Positions 26,127 to 34,363 of a stretch of 64,000 nucleotides of DNA are shown here, piece by piece. The stretch lies in NCBI RefSeq assembly GCF_018437505.1, contig NZ_CP072467.1, positions 3,038,001-3,102,000 on the forward strand. The letters run 5' to 3'. The position numbers were made by a program, and so were the translations under genes. The notes beneath the pieces were generated by a model, which worked only from the letters and a program-made list of their open reading frames with translations, did no database searches and was not told where the DNA came from. Source of the stretch: Spiractinospora alimapuensis (GTDB lineage: Bacteria; Actinomycetota; Actinomycetes; Streptosporangiales; Streptosporangiaceae). How positions within the stretch are numbered: the first letter of the stretch is position 1; each line of letters opens with the position of its first letter.

Positions 26127-26163
26127 GGCGGACGGCCGGTACCGCGCCGGCCGTCCGCCTCAC
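26123..26163. terminator. strong bidirectional terminator
   Basis: Seventeen-base perfect arms (26123-26139 and 26147-26163) around a 7-base loop, starting in the stop codon of the DUF981 gene. The stem is all but complete GC pairing and separates it from the convergent symporter gene. Confidence 0.75.
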
Positions 26164-26177
26164 GGTCACCGTTGTGG

Positions 26178-27680
26178 TCAGGACTCGGCCTTGTCGCCGG
26201 ACCCCTCACCGGCCCGCACGGACGTGCCGACGTCCATGACCGCGCGTTCCGCGGCGAGGATCCGCAACGCCTCCTCGGAGGTGACGCGGCTCGGTCGAGT
26301 GACGAGGCTGAACACGATCCCGCACAGGAACGCGGCCGCGAGCGACGGGATCACGGCGTTGCCCCAGAACTCGGCGAACGAGTCCACGTTGTTCACGACC
26401 AGCGCGGTCGCGGAACCACCGACCATGGCCGCCACTCCGCCGACCCAGGTGGCCCGGCTCCAGAAGCGTCCGAGGACCGAGGCGGCGAAGAGCCCGGTGA
26501 GGATCGTGGAGACCATCGTGGTGATGTAGTCGATGATGGTGGTGGCGACGAGCGCCCCGACCAGCGCGCCGGTGAGCACGAGAGCTAGGGCGACGCGGGA
26601 CAGCCACACCATGTTCTCCCGTCGCGGCACCCGACCCGTGAAGATCTGCACCACGTCCCGCAGGAGGATGGTGACGCCGGCGACGGCGTCGGAGTCCCCG
26701 GAGGACATCGTCGCCGACAACCCCGCCACGAGGAGGAACGCCCCCAGCCACAAGGGGAACAGGGTGGTGGCGAGGTAGGGGAACGCCATGTCGGCGTTCT
26801 CCAGGCCCGGCTCCATGCTGGCGGCGGTCAGTCCCGCGAGCGCCGGCAGGATGGAGAACGCCAGGAATAGTAGGCCCGCGATCAGGAAGCTTCGCCGCAC
26901 CGTCTTCACGTCGGCGGCGGAGTAGATGCGCTGGCGGAACGACGGAGTGGCGAGCACCCCGATCGCGACGACCACCGCGAGAGACAGCGCCGGGATGGGT
27001 CCCACGGCCTCGACGCCCAGCAGGGAGAGGCCCTCCTCCGGGGCGTTCTCCCGGATGCCGCTCATCCCGCCCACATGGACGAACGCGAGCGCGGCGAGGA
27101 CCGTGAAGCCGAGGAAGAGGATGAAGCCCTGGATCGCGTCAGTGATGACGACCGCCAGGTAGCCACCGACGATCGTGTAGAGGCCGAAGCTCAGCGCGAC
27201 CACGATCTTCGCCGAGGTGTCGCCCATCCCCGTCAGGTACGAGAGGTAGATCGACCCGCCGAGGATGTGGGCGCCGAGCCATCCCACGGAGGCGAGCAAC
27301 ATGAGCAGGGACACCAGGCCCTTGATGAACATGTTGGCGCCGAAGTAGTAGCTCATCTCCTCGGCGTAGGTCATGAAGCCGTACTTGCGCACGTCGGCGA
27401 ACAGCACGAGGAGCAGGAACGTTCCCAGCGCGCCACCGAGCCCGTAGAGCGCGCCGGCCCAGCCGTTCTCGTAGGCGAAACCGACGGCGCCCAGACTCGA
27501 CCCGGTTCCCACCAGGGTCGCGAGCGTCGTGCCCATGAGCAGGGGAGTGCCGAGTCTGCGCCCGGCCAGGAGGAAGTCCTCGCCGGACGTGTTCCGGCGG
27601 GCGACCCAGATTCCGATACCCAACATGAGGACCACGGCGACGATCAACGCCACCAAGTACCCCGGATGCGTGTCGATCAT
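26178..27680 (-). CDS. sodium:solute symporter (SSF family)
   Basis: A 500-residue Na+-coupled permease with about thirteen hydrophobic segments. SSF landmarks include the N-terminal GEDFLLAGRRLGTPLLMGTTLATLVGTGS, YTIVGGYLAVVITDAIQGFILFLG and ATPSFRQRIYSAADVKTVRRSF. It is the last gene of the leftward set amidohydrolase, deaminase, RidA, symporter, so it should import the substrate of those enzymes, proposed to be (N-acetyl-)D-glucosaminate or a D-amino acid derivative. SSF members commonly carry sugars, sugar acids and amino acids. Confidence 0.88.
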   Translation of the reverse strand: MIDTHPGYLVALIVAVVLMLGIGIWVARRNTSGEDFLLAGRRLGTPLLMGTTLATLVGTGSSLGAVGFAYENGWAGALYGLGGALGTFLLLVLFADVRKYGFMTYAEEMSYYFGANMFIKGLVSLLMLLASVGWLGAHILGGSIYLSYLTGMGDTSAKIVVALSFGLYTIVGGYLAVVITDAIQGFILFLGFTVLAALAFVHVGGMSGIRENAPEEGLSLLGVEAVGPIPALSLAVVVAIGVLATPSFRQRIYSAADVKTVRRSFLIAGLLFLAFSILPALAGLTAASMEPGLENADMAFPYLATTLFPLWLGAFLLVAGLSATMSSGDSDAVAGVTILLRDVVQIFTGRVPRRENMVWLSRVALALVLTGALVGALVATTIIDYITTMVSTILTGLFAASVLGRFWSRATWVGGVAAMVGGSATALVVNNVDSFAEFWGNAVIPSLAAAFLCGIVFSLVTRPSRVTSEEALRILAAERAVMDVGTSVRAGEGSGDKAES

Positions 27681-27802
27681 TGGGGGGACTCCAAGTTTGT
27701 TCTGGGGGGAGGGTGCGGGCCCCCGTGGGGGCCCGCGGAGGCTGGCCGGGGGGGACCCGTGGGGTCCGCCCCGTGCCAGCTAGGAATGCGGCACGCTCGG
27801 CC

Positions 27803-28183
27803 TCAGTCGGCCGGGTTGTACAGCACCGCGTCGACCTCGATCAGGAAGCCGGGCAGGTCGGCCTGGATGGTGGTCCGGGCCGGCGGCTCGTCACCGAAGT
27901 ACTCGGCGAAGAACTTGTTCATCTCCTGGAAGTCGGAGAGGTCGCGGAGGTACACGCCGACCCGCACCGCGTCGGCGAGGCTCGACCCGGACGCCTTGGC
28001 CACCGTCGCCAGGTTGTCGAGGGTGGCGCGGGCCTGGGTGCTGAAGTCGCCGTCGACGAGGGTTCCGTCGGTCCGGTGCGGGGTCGCCCCGGCCAGGTAG
28101 ACGAAGTCGCCGGCGACCACCGCGTGGGAGTACGGGCCACCGGGTGGGGCGGCCTCGGGGGTGTTGACGACACGCTTGGACAC
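27803..28183 (-). CDS. RidA-family enamine/imine deaminase
   Basis: A 126-residue protein of the RidA/YjgF/UK114 family, which hydrolyses reactive enamine and imine intermediates released by PLP enzymes. Seen are PGGPYSHAVVAGDFVYLAGATP, the Arg in ADAVRVGVYL, and PPARTTIQADLPGFLIEVDAVL with the catalytic-pocket Arg and Glu. The GTG at 28181-28183 follows AAGGAGCACTAC. Its position directly after a PLP-dependent deaminase gene fits a role in clearing that enzyme's intermediate. Confidence 0.88.
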   Translation of the reverse strand: MSKRVVNTPEAAPPGGPYSHAVVAGDFVYLAGATPHRTDGTLVDGDFSTQARATLDNLATVAKASGSSLADAVRVGVYLRDLSDFQEMNKFFAEYFGDEPPARTTIQADLPGFLIEVDAVLYNPAD

Positions 28184-28290
28184 GTAGTGCTCCTTGTTTC
28201 GTAGTGAATGGATATGAGGGGAACTGTGGGGGTGGGCGTGGCCCGCAGGGTTCCTTACGGCCGGGGCGCCCACCGTGTTGGGGGTCCGGC

Positions 28291-29595
28291 TCAGAAAAGG
28301 GTGCGGACGGCGTCGACCACCCGGCCGTCCGGGTCGAGGACGGGGATGAGGGGCCACTTGTCGAACACGGTGCAGGGGTGGGACAGGCCGAGTTCGACGA
28401 CGTCCCCGACCTCAAGCCGCACGGAGCCGTCGAGGTCCACGAACGCGTGGTGGTCGTTCAGCTCGACGACCCGCAGGCCGCCCGAAACCGGGAGTCGCTC
28501 CCCGTCGCGCAGCACCGCGCGCACGACGGGGAGGTCGATGTCGTAGGCGACGTCCCGCTTGCCCGCGCCGAGCAGCGCCCGCCCCGGCTCGGGGATGGAG
28601 AGCACGCGCGCGTAGCAGGAGAGGGCCGGTCGTAGGGGGTCGTCGTCGGCTCCGGTCCGCAGTGGCGAGGCCCGTTCCATCATCAGGTCGTCGTGGGTGA
28701 GGTAGCAGCCGGAGCGCACCACGCGGCGGACGGGCCGGCTGGTGTCGTCCAACCGGGCGAAGGCCTCCGCGACCAGGTCGGGGAAGGAGCTTCCGCCCGC
28801 GGTGACGACGATCTCCTCGGCCTCGGCGAACAGTCCCTCGGTGTCCGCGGAGCGGGTGAGCGCGACCAACGCGTCCAGCCAGGAGCTCACGCGTTGTGGG
28901 GAGTCGTCGTCGCGGCGCTGCGGGAACACGCCCTCGAAGCCCTCGACGCCCGCCAGCACCAGGTGCGGGCAGGCCGCGACCGTCCGGGCCAGGGACAGCG
29001 CGGTGCCCGTGTCGCGGACGCCGGCGCGCCGCCCGGGCACGCCGACCTCGACGAGCACCGGCAGGGGTCGTGGCGCGCCAGACAGGGCTTGGTCGAGGAG
29101 GCGAACCCCGTCCTCGGAGTCCACGAGGCAGTACGGCGTGAACGCGGGGTCGGCGAGGCTCTCCGCCAGCCAGGCGAGTTGGCCGGGGTCGGTGACCTCG
29201 TTGGCGATGATGACCTGGTCGGCGCCGTGGTCCCGCATCACCCGGGCCTGGGCGACCGTCGCGGCGGTGAGCGCCCACGCGCCCCGGTCCAGTTGGGCGG
29301 CCCACAGGACCGGCGCCATGGTGGTCTTCCCGTGTGGCGCGAGATCGGCGTCCTGTTCCGCGCACCAGCGGCGGAACCGGTCGAGGTTGTGCAGAAGCGC
29401 GTCACGGTCCAGGGTGACGGCCGGCAGCCACAGGTCGGCCAGGGCGAGCCCGGCCGCACGGACCTCCGCCGGCGACATGGGGCTCGTCGGCAGGGAGCGG
29501 GCGACCACGGGGGCTGCGTCGAGCGCGGCCAGCCGGCCACGCGACAGGCCCGCCCCCGCCAGCGGGGACACGTCGTGGACCTCGTTGGACGTCAT
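28291..29595 (-). CDS. PLP-dependent amino acid deaminase/dehydratase (DSD/D-threonine aldolase fold)
   Basis: A 434-residue enzyme of the fold-III PLP family that contains D-serine dehydratase, D-threonine aldolase and D-glucosaminate dehydratase. The PLP lysine is in DLAPHGKTTMAP. The barrel carries EVGVPGRRAGVR and VTAGGSSFPDL. The C-terminal domain has DDHHAFVDLDG-like residues (NDHHAFVDLDG) and LSHPCTVFDKW, where HxC binds Zn in D-serine dehydratases. It releases ammonia and a 2-keto acid. Next to KDG kinase and KDPG aldolase, D-glucosaminate to 2-keto-3-deoxygluconate is the most economical reaction (inference). GAGGAG precedes the ATG. Confidence 0.82.
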   Translation of the reverse strand: MTSNEVHDVSPLAGAGLSRGRLAALDAAPVVARSLPTSPMSPAEVRAAGLALADLWLPAVTLDRDALLHNLDRFRRWCAEQDADLAPHGKTTMAPVLWAAQLDRGAWALTAATVAQARVMRDHGADQVIIANEVTDPGQLAWLAESLADPAFTPYCLVDSEDGVRLLDQALSGAPRPLPVLVEVGVPGRRAGVRDTGTALSLARTVAACPHLVLAGVEGFEGVFPQRRDDDSPQRVSSWLDALVALTRSADTEGLFAEAEEIVVTAGGSSFPDLVAEAFARLDDTSRPVRRVVRSGCYLTHDDLMMERASPLRTGADDDPLRPALSCYARVLSIPEPGRALLGAGKRDVAYDIDLPVVRAVLRDGERLPVSGGLRVVELNDHHAFVDLDGSVRLEVGDVVELGLSHPCTVFDKWPLIPVLDPDGRVVDAVRTLF

Positions 29596-29613
29596 GCGTG
29601 TTCTCCTCGGTGT

Positions 29614-29840
29614 GGGAAGGGTTCGTCCCGGTCATTTGCCCATGGGGAGGCGGCGCCACGCACGTTCCCCGCGCCGGCGCGGGATCCCAGGCGTTCGGTC
29701 ACGGGCCCGCGCCCCAGCCGAGATCCCGGGCAGCCGGCGTCTCGCCCGGGTGGGCTCCGGTGCCGGGGACCGACCCGTCCCCCACGCCACGGCTTCGGTC
29801 ACGGTCATGTGTGGGCTCCTGGGCGCGGGAAGGGTTCGTC
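29614..29840. repeat. 14-base direct repeats flanking a 213-base segment
   Basis: GGGAAGGGTTCGTC occurs at 29614-29627 and 29827-29840. Each copy is preceded by CTCCT-GG. The right copy encodes the last residues of the amidohydrolase (DEPFP), and the left copy lies just before the deaminase ribosome-binding site. The segment between looks duplicated or inserted within the operon. Confidence 0.5.
29632..29808 (-). CDS. short Arg-rich reading frame, uncertain
   Basis: A 58-codon frame starting by ATGA overlap with the amidohydrolase stop and ending before the deaminase gene. The product (MTVTEAVAWGTGRSPAPEP then Arg/Pro-rich) has no recognisable fold. It lies wholly within the 213-base segment bounded by direct repeats, so it may be a by-product of that insertion rather than a functional gene. 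Confidence 0.25.
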   Translation of the reverse strand: MTVTEAVAWGTGRSPAPEPTRARRRLPGISAGARARDRTPGIPRRRGERAWRRLPMGK

Positions 29841-31067
29841 GAAGTCGTCGGGGCTGCTGAGGTACCGCACCGCGGCGCGGACCCGCTGCTGGCGGTCGGT
29901 CTCGGCGGCACGTTGGGCCGGGCTCAGCGGCACCCACGACGGAGGTGGGGTGGCGACCATGGGTGGGAGCAGCCGACCTCCGCAGTAGGTGGCGGTGTTC
30001 TCGAGCCGCAGCGGCGCGCCCCGGACGGAACCGTGCACGTCGACGACGGGGAAGGAGCCGTGTCCGAGCCGGAAGACCGCGATGTCCGCCGGGGCTCCGA
30101 CGGTGAGTGTGCCGGCGTCGAGGCCGAGCGCGCGGGCGGGGCGGACGGTGGCGGCGCCGACGGCGTCGGCGAGCGACATCCCGGCCGCCGTGGCCTTCAC
30201 CAGGACGGTGGGCAGGTCGAAGGCCGGGCCGTAGAGGGAGCGGATGTGCAGGTCGGAGGAGATGAGGGGAACGATTCCGGCCGCGAGCTCCGCCTCGAGG
30301 ACGTCGAAGTCGAACGCGCCCGAGCCGTGCCCCAGGTCGAAGTGGATGCCGGCGTCCCAGGCGCGGAGCACGGCGTCACTGGGTCGTCCGTGGGTCAGCA
30401 GGTCGGTGGCGACGCCGGTCGCGCAGTGGGTCAGGATGTCGCCGGCCTGGAGGTAGGGCAGGATCTCGGCGACGGTGGGTGGCCCGTAGCCGATGTGCAC
30501 CATCATCGGGCGTTCCAGGCACCGGGCCAGTTCGGCGGCGCGGCGGAGGGGTTCGAGGCCGTGCTGTCCCACGGTGTTGCGGTCGATGCGGGCCTTGACG
30601 CCGCGCACGAAGTCGCCCTGCTCGGCGACCACGGTGGCGGCGAGGTCGACGTCGAGGTTGTCCAACCGCTGGTGTTCCCCGGTCTCCCCCGTCAGCCCCA
30701 CACCGGAGACGTTGATCAGCGCGTGGATCCGCGCGGAGCTGGGGTCGGCGACGTGGCGGCGCAGCCCGTCGATGGTGAAGGCCCCGGCGGATCCCGCGTC
30801 GACCCAAGTGGTGACGCCGCTGCGCCAGGCCACCGGTTCCGGGTCGAGCCCCCAGTAGCTGGCGCCGTGCCACAGGTGGGTGTGGATGTCGACCAACCCC
30901 GGGGTGAGGAGGTGGCCGGTCAGGTCCTCGACGCGCGCCGCCGACGTGGCGGGGAGGTCGGGGCCGATCTGGGCGACGCTGCCGCCCCACACGGCGACGT
31001 CACAGACCTCGTCCCGGCCGTTCGCGGGGTCCAACACTCGGGCTCCACGCAACAGGAGGTCCCACAT
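29805..31067 (-). CDS. amidohydrolase-family deacetylase
   Basis: A 420-residue metal-dependent amidohydrolase (dihydroorotase/deacetylase branch). VDIHTHLWHG gives the HxH metal pair, VKARIDRN the bridging Lys, MVHIGYGPP and DILTHCATG the two metal His residues, and PLISSDLHIRS the catalytic Asp. A beta-sandwich domain encloses both ends (GARVLDPANG, LTVGAPADIAVFRLG). Relatives act as N-acyl-amino acid or N-acetyl amino-sugar-acid deacetylases. Upstream of a PLP dehydratase, removal of acetate from N-acetyl-D-glucosaminate is proposed. The start is the ATG at 31065-31067 after GGAG. Confidence 0.82.
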   Translation of the reverse strand: MWDLLLRGARVLDPANGRDEVCDVAVWGGSVAQIGPDLPATSAARVEDLTGHLLTPGLVDIHTHLWHGASYWGLDPEPVAWRSGVTTWVDAGSAGAFTIDGLRRHVADPSSARIHALINVSGVGLTGETGEHQRLDNLDVDLAATVVAEQGDFVRGVKARIDRNTVGQHGLEPLRRAAELARCLERPMMVHIGYGPPTVAEILPYLQAGDILTHCATGVATDLLTHGRPSDAVLRAWDAGIHFDLGHGSGAFDFDVLEAELAAGIVPLISSDLHIRSLYGPAFDLPTVLVKATAAGMSLADAVGAATVRPARALGLDAGTLTVGAPADIAVFRLGHGSFPVVDVHGSVRGAPLRLENTATYCGGRLLPPMVATPPPSWVPLSPAQRAAETDRQQRVRAAVRYLSSPDDFDEPFPRPGAHT

Positions 31068-31083
31068 CGCACCCGCTCCCTCC

Positions 31084-31104
31084 GTGCTGCGTATAGCGCA
31101 GCAC
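31084..31104. promoter_or_regulatory. perfect palindrome, probable IclR operator
   Basis: GTGCTGCG-TATAG-CGCAGCAC, perfect 8-base arms, 17 bases from the amidohydrolase start and in the divergent promoter shared with the kinase. The size and position suit the IclR regulator encoded at 32181, which could switch both arms of the locus. Confidence 0.6.
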
Positions 31105-31194
31105 TGTTGCGTATTGTTCAGCGTCTTCAATAGCATTCTGGGAGAGATCTGGTCAATATCGTCGGCTGATGCGGCGAACACGAGGAGGTCATAG

Positions 31195-32178
31195 GTGTCG
31201 AGCCAGGGGGATCCCACGGTGGAACGACCGGTGGGCTCCCGGTCCCCAGCCGAAACCAGCGCCCCTCCCGCGGACGGTTGGACCGGTGCCGTGGTGGACG
31301 CCGTGTGCGTGGGCGAGACCATGGCTCTGCTCATCCCGGAGGGCACCGACGACACCGGAGCGCCTCGGTTCCGCACCGACATCGGGGGCACCGAGTCCAA
31401 CGTCGCGGTGCACCTGTCCCGCGCGGGGCGCCCGGTGGTGTGGCGCAGCGCGCTCGGCGACGACGTCTTCGGCGAGTTCCTACTGAGCCGGATCGCCGGG
31501 GAGGGGGTGCGGTGTTCCGTGCGCACCGATCCACGTCGGCCCACCGCCGTCTACTTCAAGGAGCCCAACCCCAAGGGGACGCGGGTGCGCTACTACCGGC
31601 GGGACTCCGCCGCCTCCGCGCTGGGTCCGGAGGACGCGGCCGACGTCTGGGGGTTCCGGCCCCGGCTCGTGCACACGACCGGCATCACGGCGGCGATCTC
31701 GGACACGGCGCAGGCCCTCGTGGCGGAACTACTGCGGGAGGCACCCACGGGGACACTGCGCACCTTCGACGTCAACTTCCGGTCCGCCCTGCACGGGGAG
31801 CACAACGCGGAGACGATCCTGTCGTTGGCCCGGCAGGCCGACGTGGTGTTCTGCGGTGTCGACGAGGCGGAGTCCCTCTGGGGGGCGACGTCGGTCGACG
31901 CCGTACGGGAGCTGATCCCCACCCCCCGGGTGCTGGTGGTCAAGCAGGGCGCGGAGGGCGCCACGGCGATCAGCGGCGGGAACTCGTGGTTCGAGCCGGC
32001 CCCCGCCGTGGAGGTCCTGGAACCGGTGGGAGCGGGCGACGCGTTCGCGGCGGGTTTCCTGGACCGGCTTCTCGCCGACGCGCCACTTCCCGACTGCCTC
32101 GCCGCCGGGGCGCACCTGGCCGGGACCGTCCTGGGGGTCGCCGGGGACATCCCGCCCGCGACCTCGAGCCGGGCGTAG
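31195..32178 (+). CDS. kdgK: PfkB-family sugar kinase, probable 2-keto-3-deoxygluconate kinase
   Basis: A 327-residue ribokinase-fold enzyme. Landmarks are VGETMALLIPEG, the substrate-site DIGGTESNVAVHLSRAG, VYFKEPNPKGTRVRYYRRDSAAS (typical of KDG kinases), TFDVNFRSALH, VVKQGAEGA and the catalytic anion-hole PVGAGDAFAAGF. It phosphorylates 2-keto-3-deoxygluconate to KDPG. The GTG start at 31195 adds a 30-residue Pro/Ser tail; a later start is possible. The gene is followed two bases later by IclR and then KDPG aldolase, which supports the assignment. Confidence 0.85.
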   Translation: MSSQGDPTVERPVGSRSPAETSAPPADGWTGAVVDAVCVGETMALLIPEGTDDTGAPRFRTDIGGTESNVAVHLSRAGRPVVWRSALGDDVFGEFLLSRIAGEGVRCSVRTDPRRPTAVYFKEPNPKGTRVRYYRRDSAASALGPEDAADVWGFRPRLVHTTGITAAISDTAQALVAELLREAPTGTLRTFDVNFRSALHGEHNAETILSLARQADVVFCGVDEAESLWGATSVDAVRELIPTPRVLVVKQGAEGATAISGGNSWFEPAPAVEVLEPVGAGDAFAAGFLDRLLADAPLPDCLAAGAHLAGTVLGVAGDIPPATSSRA

Positions 32179-32180
32179 CG

Positions 32181-32936
32181 ATGTCCACCGGGCCGACGAG
32201 TGTGCACCGGGCGCTGCGGATCCTCACCGAACTCGCCGAGGGCCCCCTCAGCATCAGCGAGCTGGGGCGGCGCCTCGACGTGCACCGAACGACGTCGCTG
32301 CGGCTGTTGCGCGCGCTGGAGGAGGACCGCTTCGTCCGCCGCACGGCGGAGGGCCACTACCGGCTCGGCCCCCGGATGGCGACGATCGCGCACGCGGCGT
32401 CCGCCGGGATGGACCTGACGGAGCTCGCGGCACCGCACCTGCGGCGCCTCGGCGCGGACTGTGGACACACGGTGCACCTCGGCGCGCTCGACGGCGGCCA
32501 GGCGGTGTACCTGGACAAGGTCGACTCCCGCCAGGCGGTGCGCATGTACTCCCACGTGGGCGCGCTGGTCCCCGCCCACGCGACCGCCATGGGCAAGGTG
32601 CTCCTGGCCGGTCTGCCGCGCGCCGAGCGGGACACGATCCTGGGCACGCCACCGTTCTCCCGCTGCACGCCGAACACCCGCACCACCCGCGAGGAGTTGG
32701 ACCGGGACCTGCGGCTGATCACCGGCCAGGGGTGGGGACTGGACGACCAGGAACACGAGGAACTCATCCACTGTGTCGCGGCCCCGATCCGCGACGCTGG
32801 TGGACGTACCGTCGCCGCCGTCTCGGTGTCGGTGCCCATCATGCTGCTCGACCAGGACGGTCTGCTGCGGCTCGTCCCCGCGCTCACCGACGCGGCGGGC
32901 GCGATCAGTGAAGAACTTGGCTGGAGGCCATCGTGA
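32181..32936 (+). CDS. IclR-family transcriptional regulator
   Basis: A 251-residue regulator. An N-terminal winged helix (SVHRALRILTELAEGPLSISELGRRLDVHRTTSLRLLRALEEDRFV as landmark ends) is followed by the IclR effector domain with AHATAMGKVLLAGLP, RTTREELDRDL and CVAAPIRDAGGRTVAAVSVSVP. It sits between kinase and aldolase genes, 2 bases after one and overlapping the other by GTGA. It most likely responds to KDG/KDPG-like acids and binds the palindrome at 31084-31104. Confidence 0.9.
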   Translation: MSTGPTSVHRALRILTELAEGPLSISELGRRLDVHRTTSLRLLRALEEDRFVRRTAEGHYRLGPRMATIAHAASAGMDLTELAAPHLRRLGADCGHTVHLGALDGGQAVYLDKVDSRQAVRMYSHVGALVPAHATAMGKVLLAGLPRAERDTILGTPPFSRCTPNTRTTREELDRDLRLITGQGWGLDDQEHEELIHCVAAPIRDAGGRTVAAVSVSVPIMLLDQDGLLRLVPALTDAAGAISEELGWRPS

Positions 32937-33562
32937 GCACCACTCCCGTATCCCTGTCCGACTGGCCGGACTTCTTCGTCGAGAACCTGGGCGACGTGCC
33001 GCTGGTCGTCATCCTGCGCGGCGCCTCCCCGGAGGAGGCCGCCGCCACGGCCCGCACCGCGTGGGAGGCGGGCGTCGGTCTGGTGGAGGTGACCGTCGAG
33101 AGCGAGGCGGGTTTCCCGGCTCTGGAGGCGGTGGTGGAGGCGGCGGGCGACGACCACGTCGTGGGCGCGGGGACGGTGACCACGCCGGAGCTGCTGGACC
33201 GGACCGTCGACGCCGGCGCCCGGTTCGGCGTCGCCCCAGGGCTGGACACCGACACCGTGAAAGCGGCCATCGACCGTGGGATTCCCTTCCTGCCGGGTAT
33301 CGCCACCCCCACCGAGGCCGGGCAGGCGCTGCGCCTCGGCGTCTCCACCGTCAAGGCGTTCCCCGCCAACGCGCTGGGACCGAAGTGGATCTCCACGGTC
33401 TCCGGGCCCTTCCCCCGACTCTCAGTGATCCCCACCGGCGGCATCGGAGCCCACAACGCCGCCGACTACCTGGCGGCCGGGGCCGTCGCCGTGGGGGTGG
33501 GCAGCTCCATCACCAAGGGCGGCGGGCTGGCGGACCTGGTCCGGACCCTGCGCGGGGCGTGA
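32933..33562 (+). CDS. eda: 2-dehydro-3-deoxyphosphogluconate (KDPG) aldolase
   Basis: A 209-residue class I aldolase that splits KDPG into pyruvate and glyceraldehyde-3-phosphate. It carries LVVILRGASPEEAAATA, the catalytic Glu region VGLVEVTVESEAG, VVGAGTVTTPELLD, ARFGVAPGLD, FLPGIATPTEAGQA and the Schiff-base lysine in VSTVKAFPANALGPKW, then PTGGI. The GTG start overlaps the IclR stop. It completes the lower part of the proposed D-glucosaminate route. Confidence 0.93.
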   Translation: MSTTPVSLSDWPDFFVENLGDVPLVVILRGASPEEAAATARTAWEAGVGLVEVTVESEAGFPALEAVVEAAGDDHVVGAGTVTTPELLDRTVDAGARFGVAPGLDTDTVKAAIDRGIPFLPGIATPTEAGQALRLGVSTVKAFPANALGPKWISTVSGPFPRLSVIPTGGIGAHNAADYLAAGAVAVGVGSSITKGGGLADLVRTLRGA

Positions 33563-33617
33563 GTCCATTCGCCGTGCGCCACCCAGACGTCCTTGATCTC
33601 GCGGTTGGTGTGGGGTG

Positions 33618-33658
33618 GTGGTGGGGATCCGGGTCGGGTTGGCCTGGATCCCCACCAC
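33618..33658. terminator. bidirectional hairpin terminator
   Basis: GTGGTGGGGATCC (33618-33630) pairs perfectly with GGATCCCCACCAC (33646-33658) around a 15-base loop, between eda and the convergent small gene ending at 33702. Confidence 0.7.
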
Positions 33659-33701
33659 TTGGGGGCCGCCCTGCGGGAGGGGTGCGGGGCGGGGTTGTGG
33701 T

Positions 33702-33947
33702 CTAGGTGTGGTGTTTGTGGGTGAGGAGTTGGGTGGCGACGTGGTGTTCGGCGCCGGTGGGGTAGGTGTGGCCGGCGACGTGCCACATGCCGTTAGTCAG
33801 GGTTGCGTGGATCATGTGGCCGTTGTCCCGCTTGATCGACAACGAGACGTGGGTTCGGCCTTGTGTGGGGTTGGCGGTGGAGCGGTAGAACACGGCGCCG
33901 TGTGGGGTTAACAGGTGGAGCAAGGTCGTCACCGGGTTCGCTTTCAC
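33702..33947 (-). CDS. small hypothetical protein in the regulatory island
   Basis: An 81-residue, His-rich soluble protein (LLTPHGAVFYRSTANPTQGRTHVSLSIKRDNGHMIHATLTNGMWHVAGHTYPTGAEHHVATQLL) with alternating strand-like segments. The GTG start overlaps the stop of the ATP-binding protein gene by GTGA, so it is translated with it. No family recognised. It is the third gene of a leftward three-gene unit starting at 34614. Confidence 0.6.
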   Translation of the reverse strand: MKANPVTTLLHLLTPHGAVFYRSTANPTQGRTHVSLSIKRDNGHMIHATLTNGMWHVAGHTYPTGAEHHVATQLLTHKHHT

Positions 33948-34363
33948 CGTTGGCCTCCCCCGGTGGGGACGAGGGTGGGGAGGTCGGTGGTGACGGTGCA
34001 GTGGCCATCATTGGTGATGGTGGTCCACCGCTCCACGAGGCTCGCTACGAGGTTGAGTCCGTGGCCGTGTTCGGTGAGGGGATCGGTCTTCTTCCCCCAC
34101 AGAGGGGCCGACTTCCCCTCCGTGCCCTGGTCGATGACGCTGATCCGCACCATTGAGGGGCGGATGTCGAGCTCCACCTGGAACGAGCCCCCGGGGTGGC
34201 CGCTGCGGGAGTGACGGATCGCGTTCGTCGCCAACTCCGAAACCACCAACGCGGCCTCCTCCACCGTGCCGAGATCGGTACCACGCTGATGGAGTTCGTT
34301 CCGAGTCCACGCACGAACCAGACCGACACTTCCAGGGACACCCGCGAACCTTCGGGCAGTCAT
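33944..34363 (-). CDS. ATP-binding anti-sigma-like regulator (HATPase_c_2)
   Basis: A 139-residue GHKL-fold protein like RsbW/SpoIIAB-type regulators. It shows the N-box VVSELATNAIRHSRSG, the G1 segment VRISVIDQGTEGKSAP and the G2-like HGHGLNLVASLVERW. Actinomycetes encode many such single-domain proteins, which bind or phosphorylate partner regulators. GGAGG precedes the ATG at 34361-34363. The gene overlaps both neighbours (ATGA upstream, GTGA downstream), making a tight three-gene unit beside the XRE/DUF397 genes. Confidence 0.85.
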   Translation of the reverse strand: MTARRFAGVPGSVGLVRAWTRNELHQRGTDLGTVEEAALVVSELATNAIRHSRSGHPGGSFQVELDIRPSMVRISVIDQGTEGKSAPLWGKKTDPLTEHGHGLNLVASLVERWTTITNDGHCTVTTDLPTLVPTGGGQR

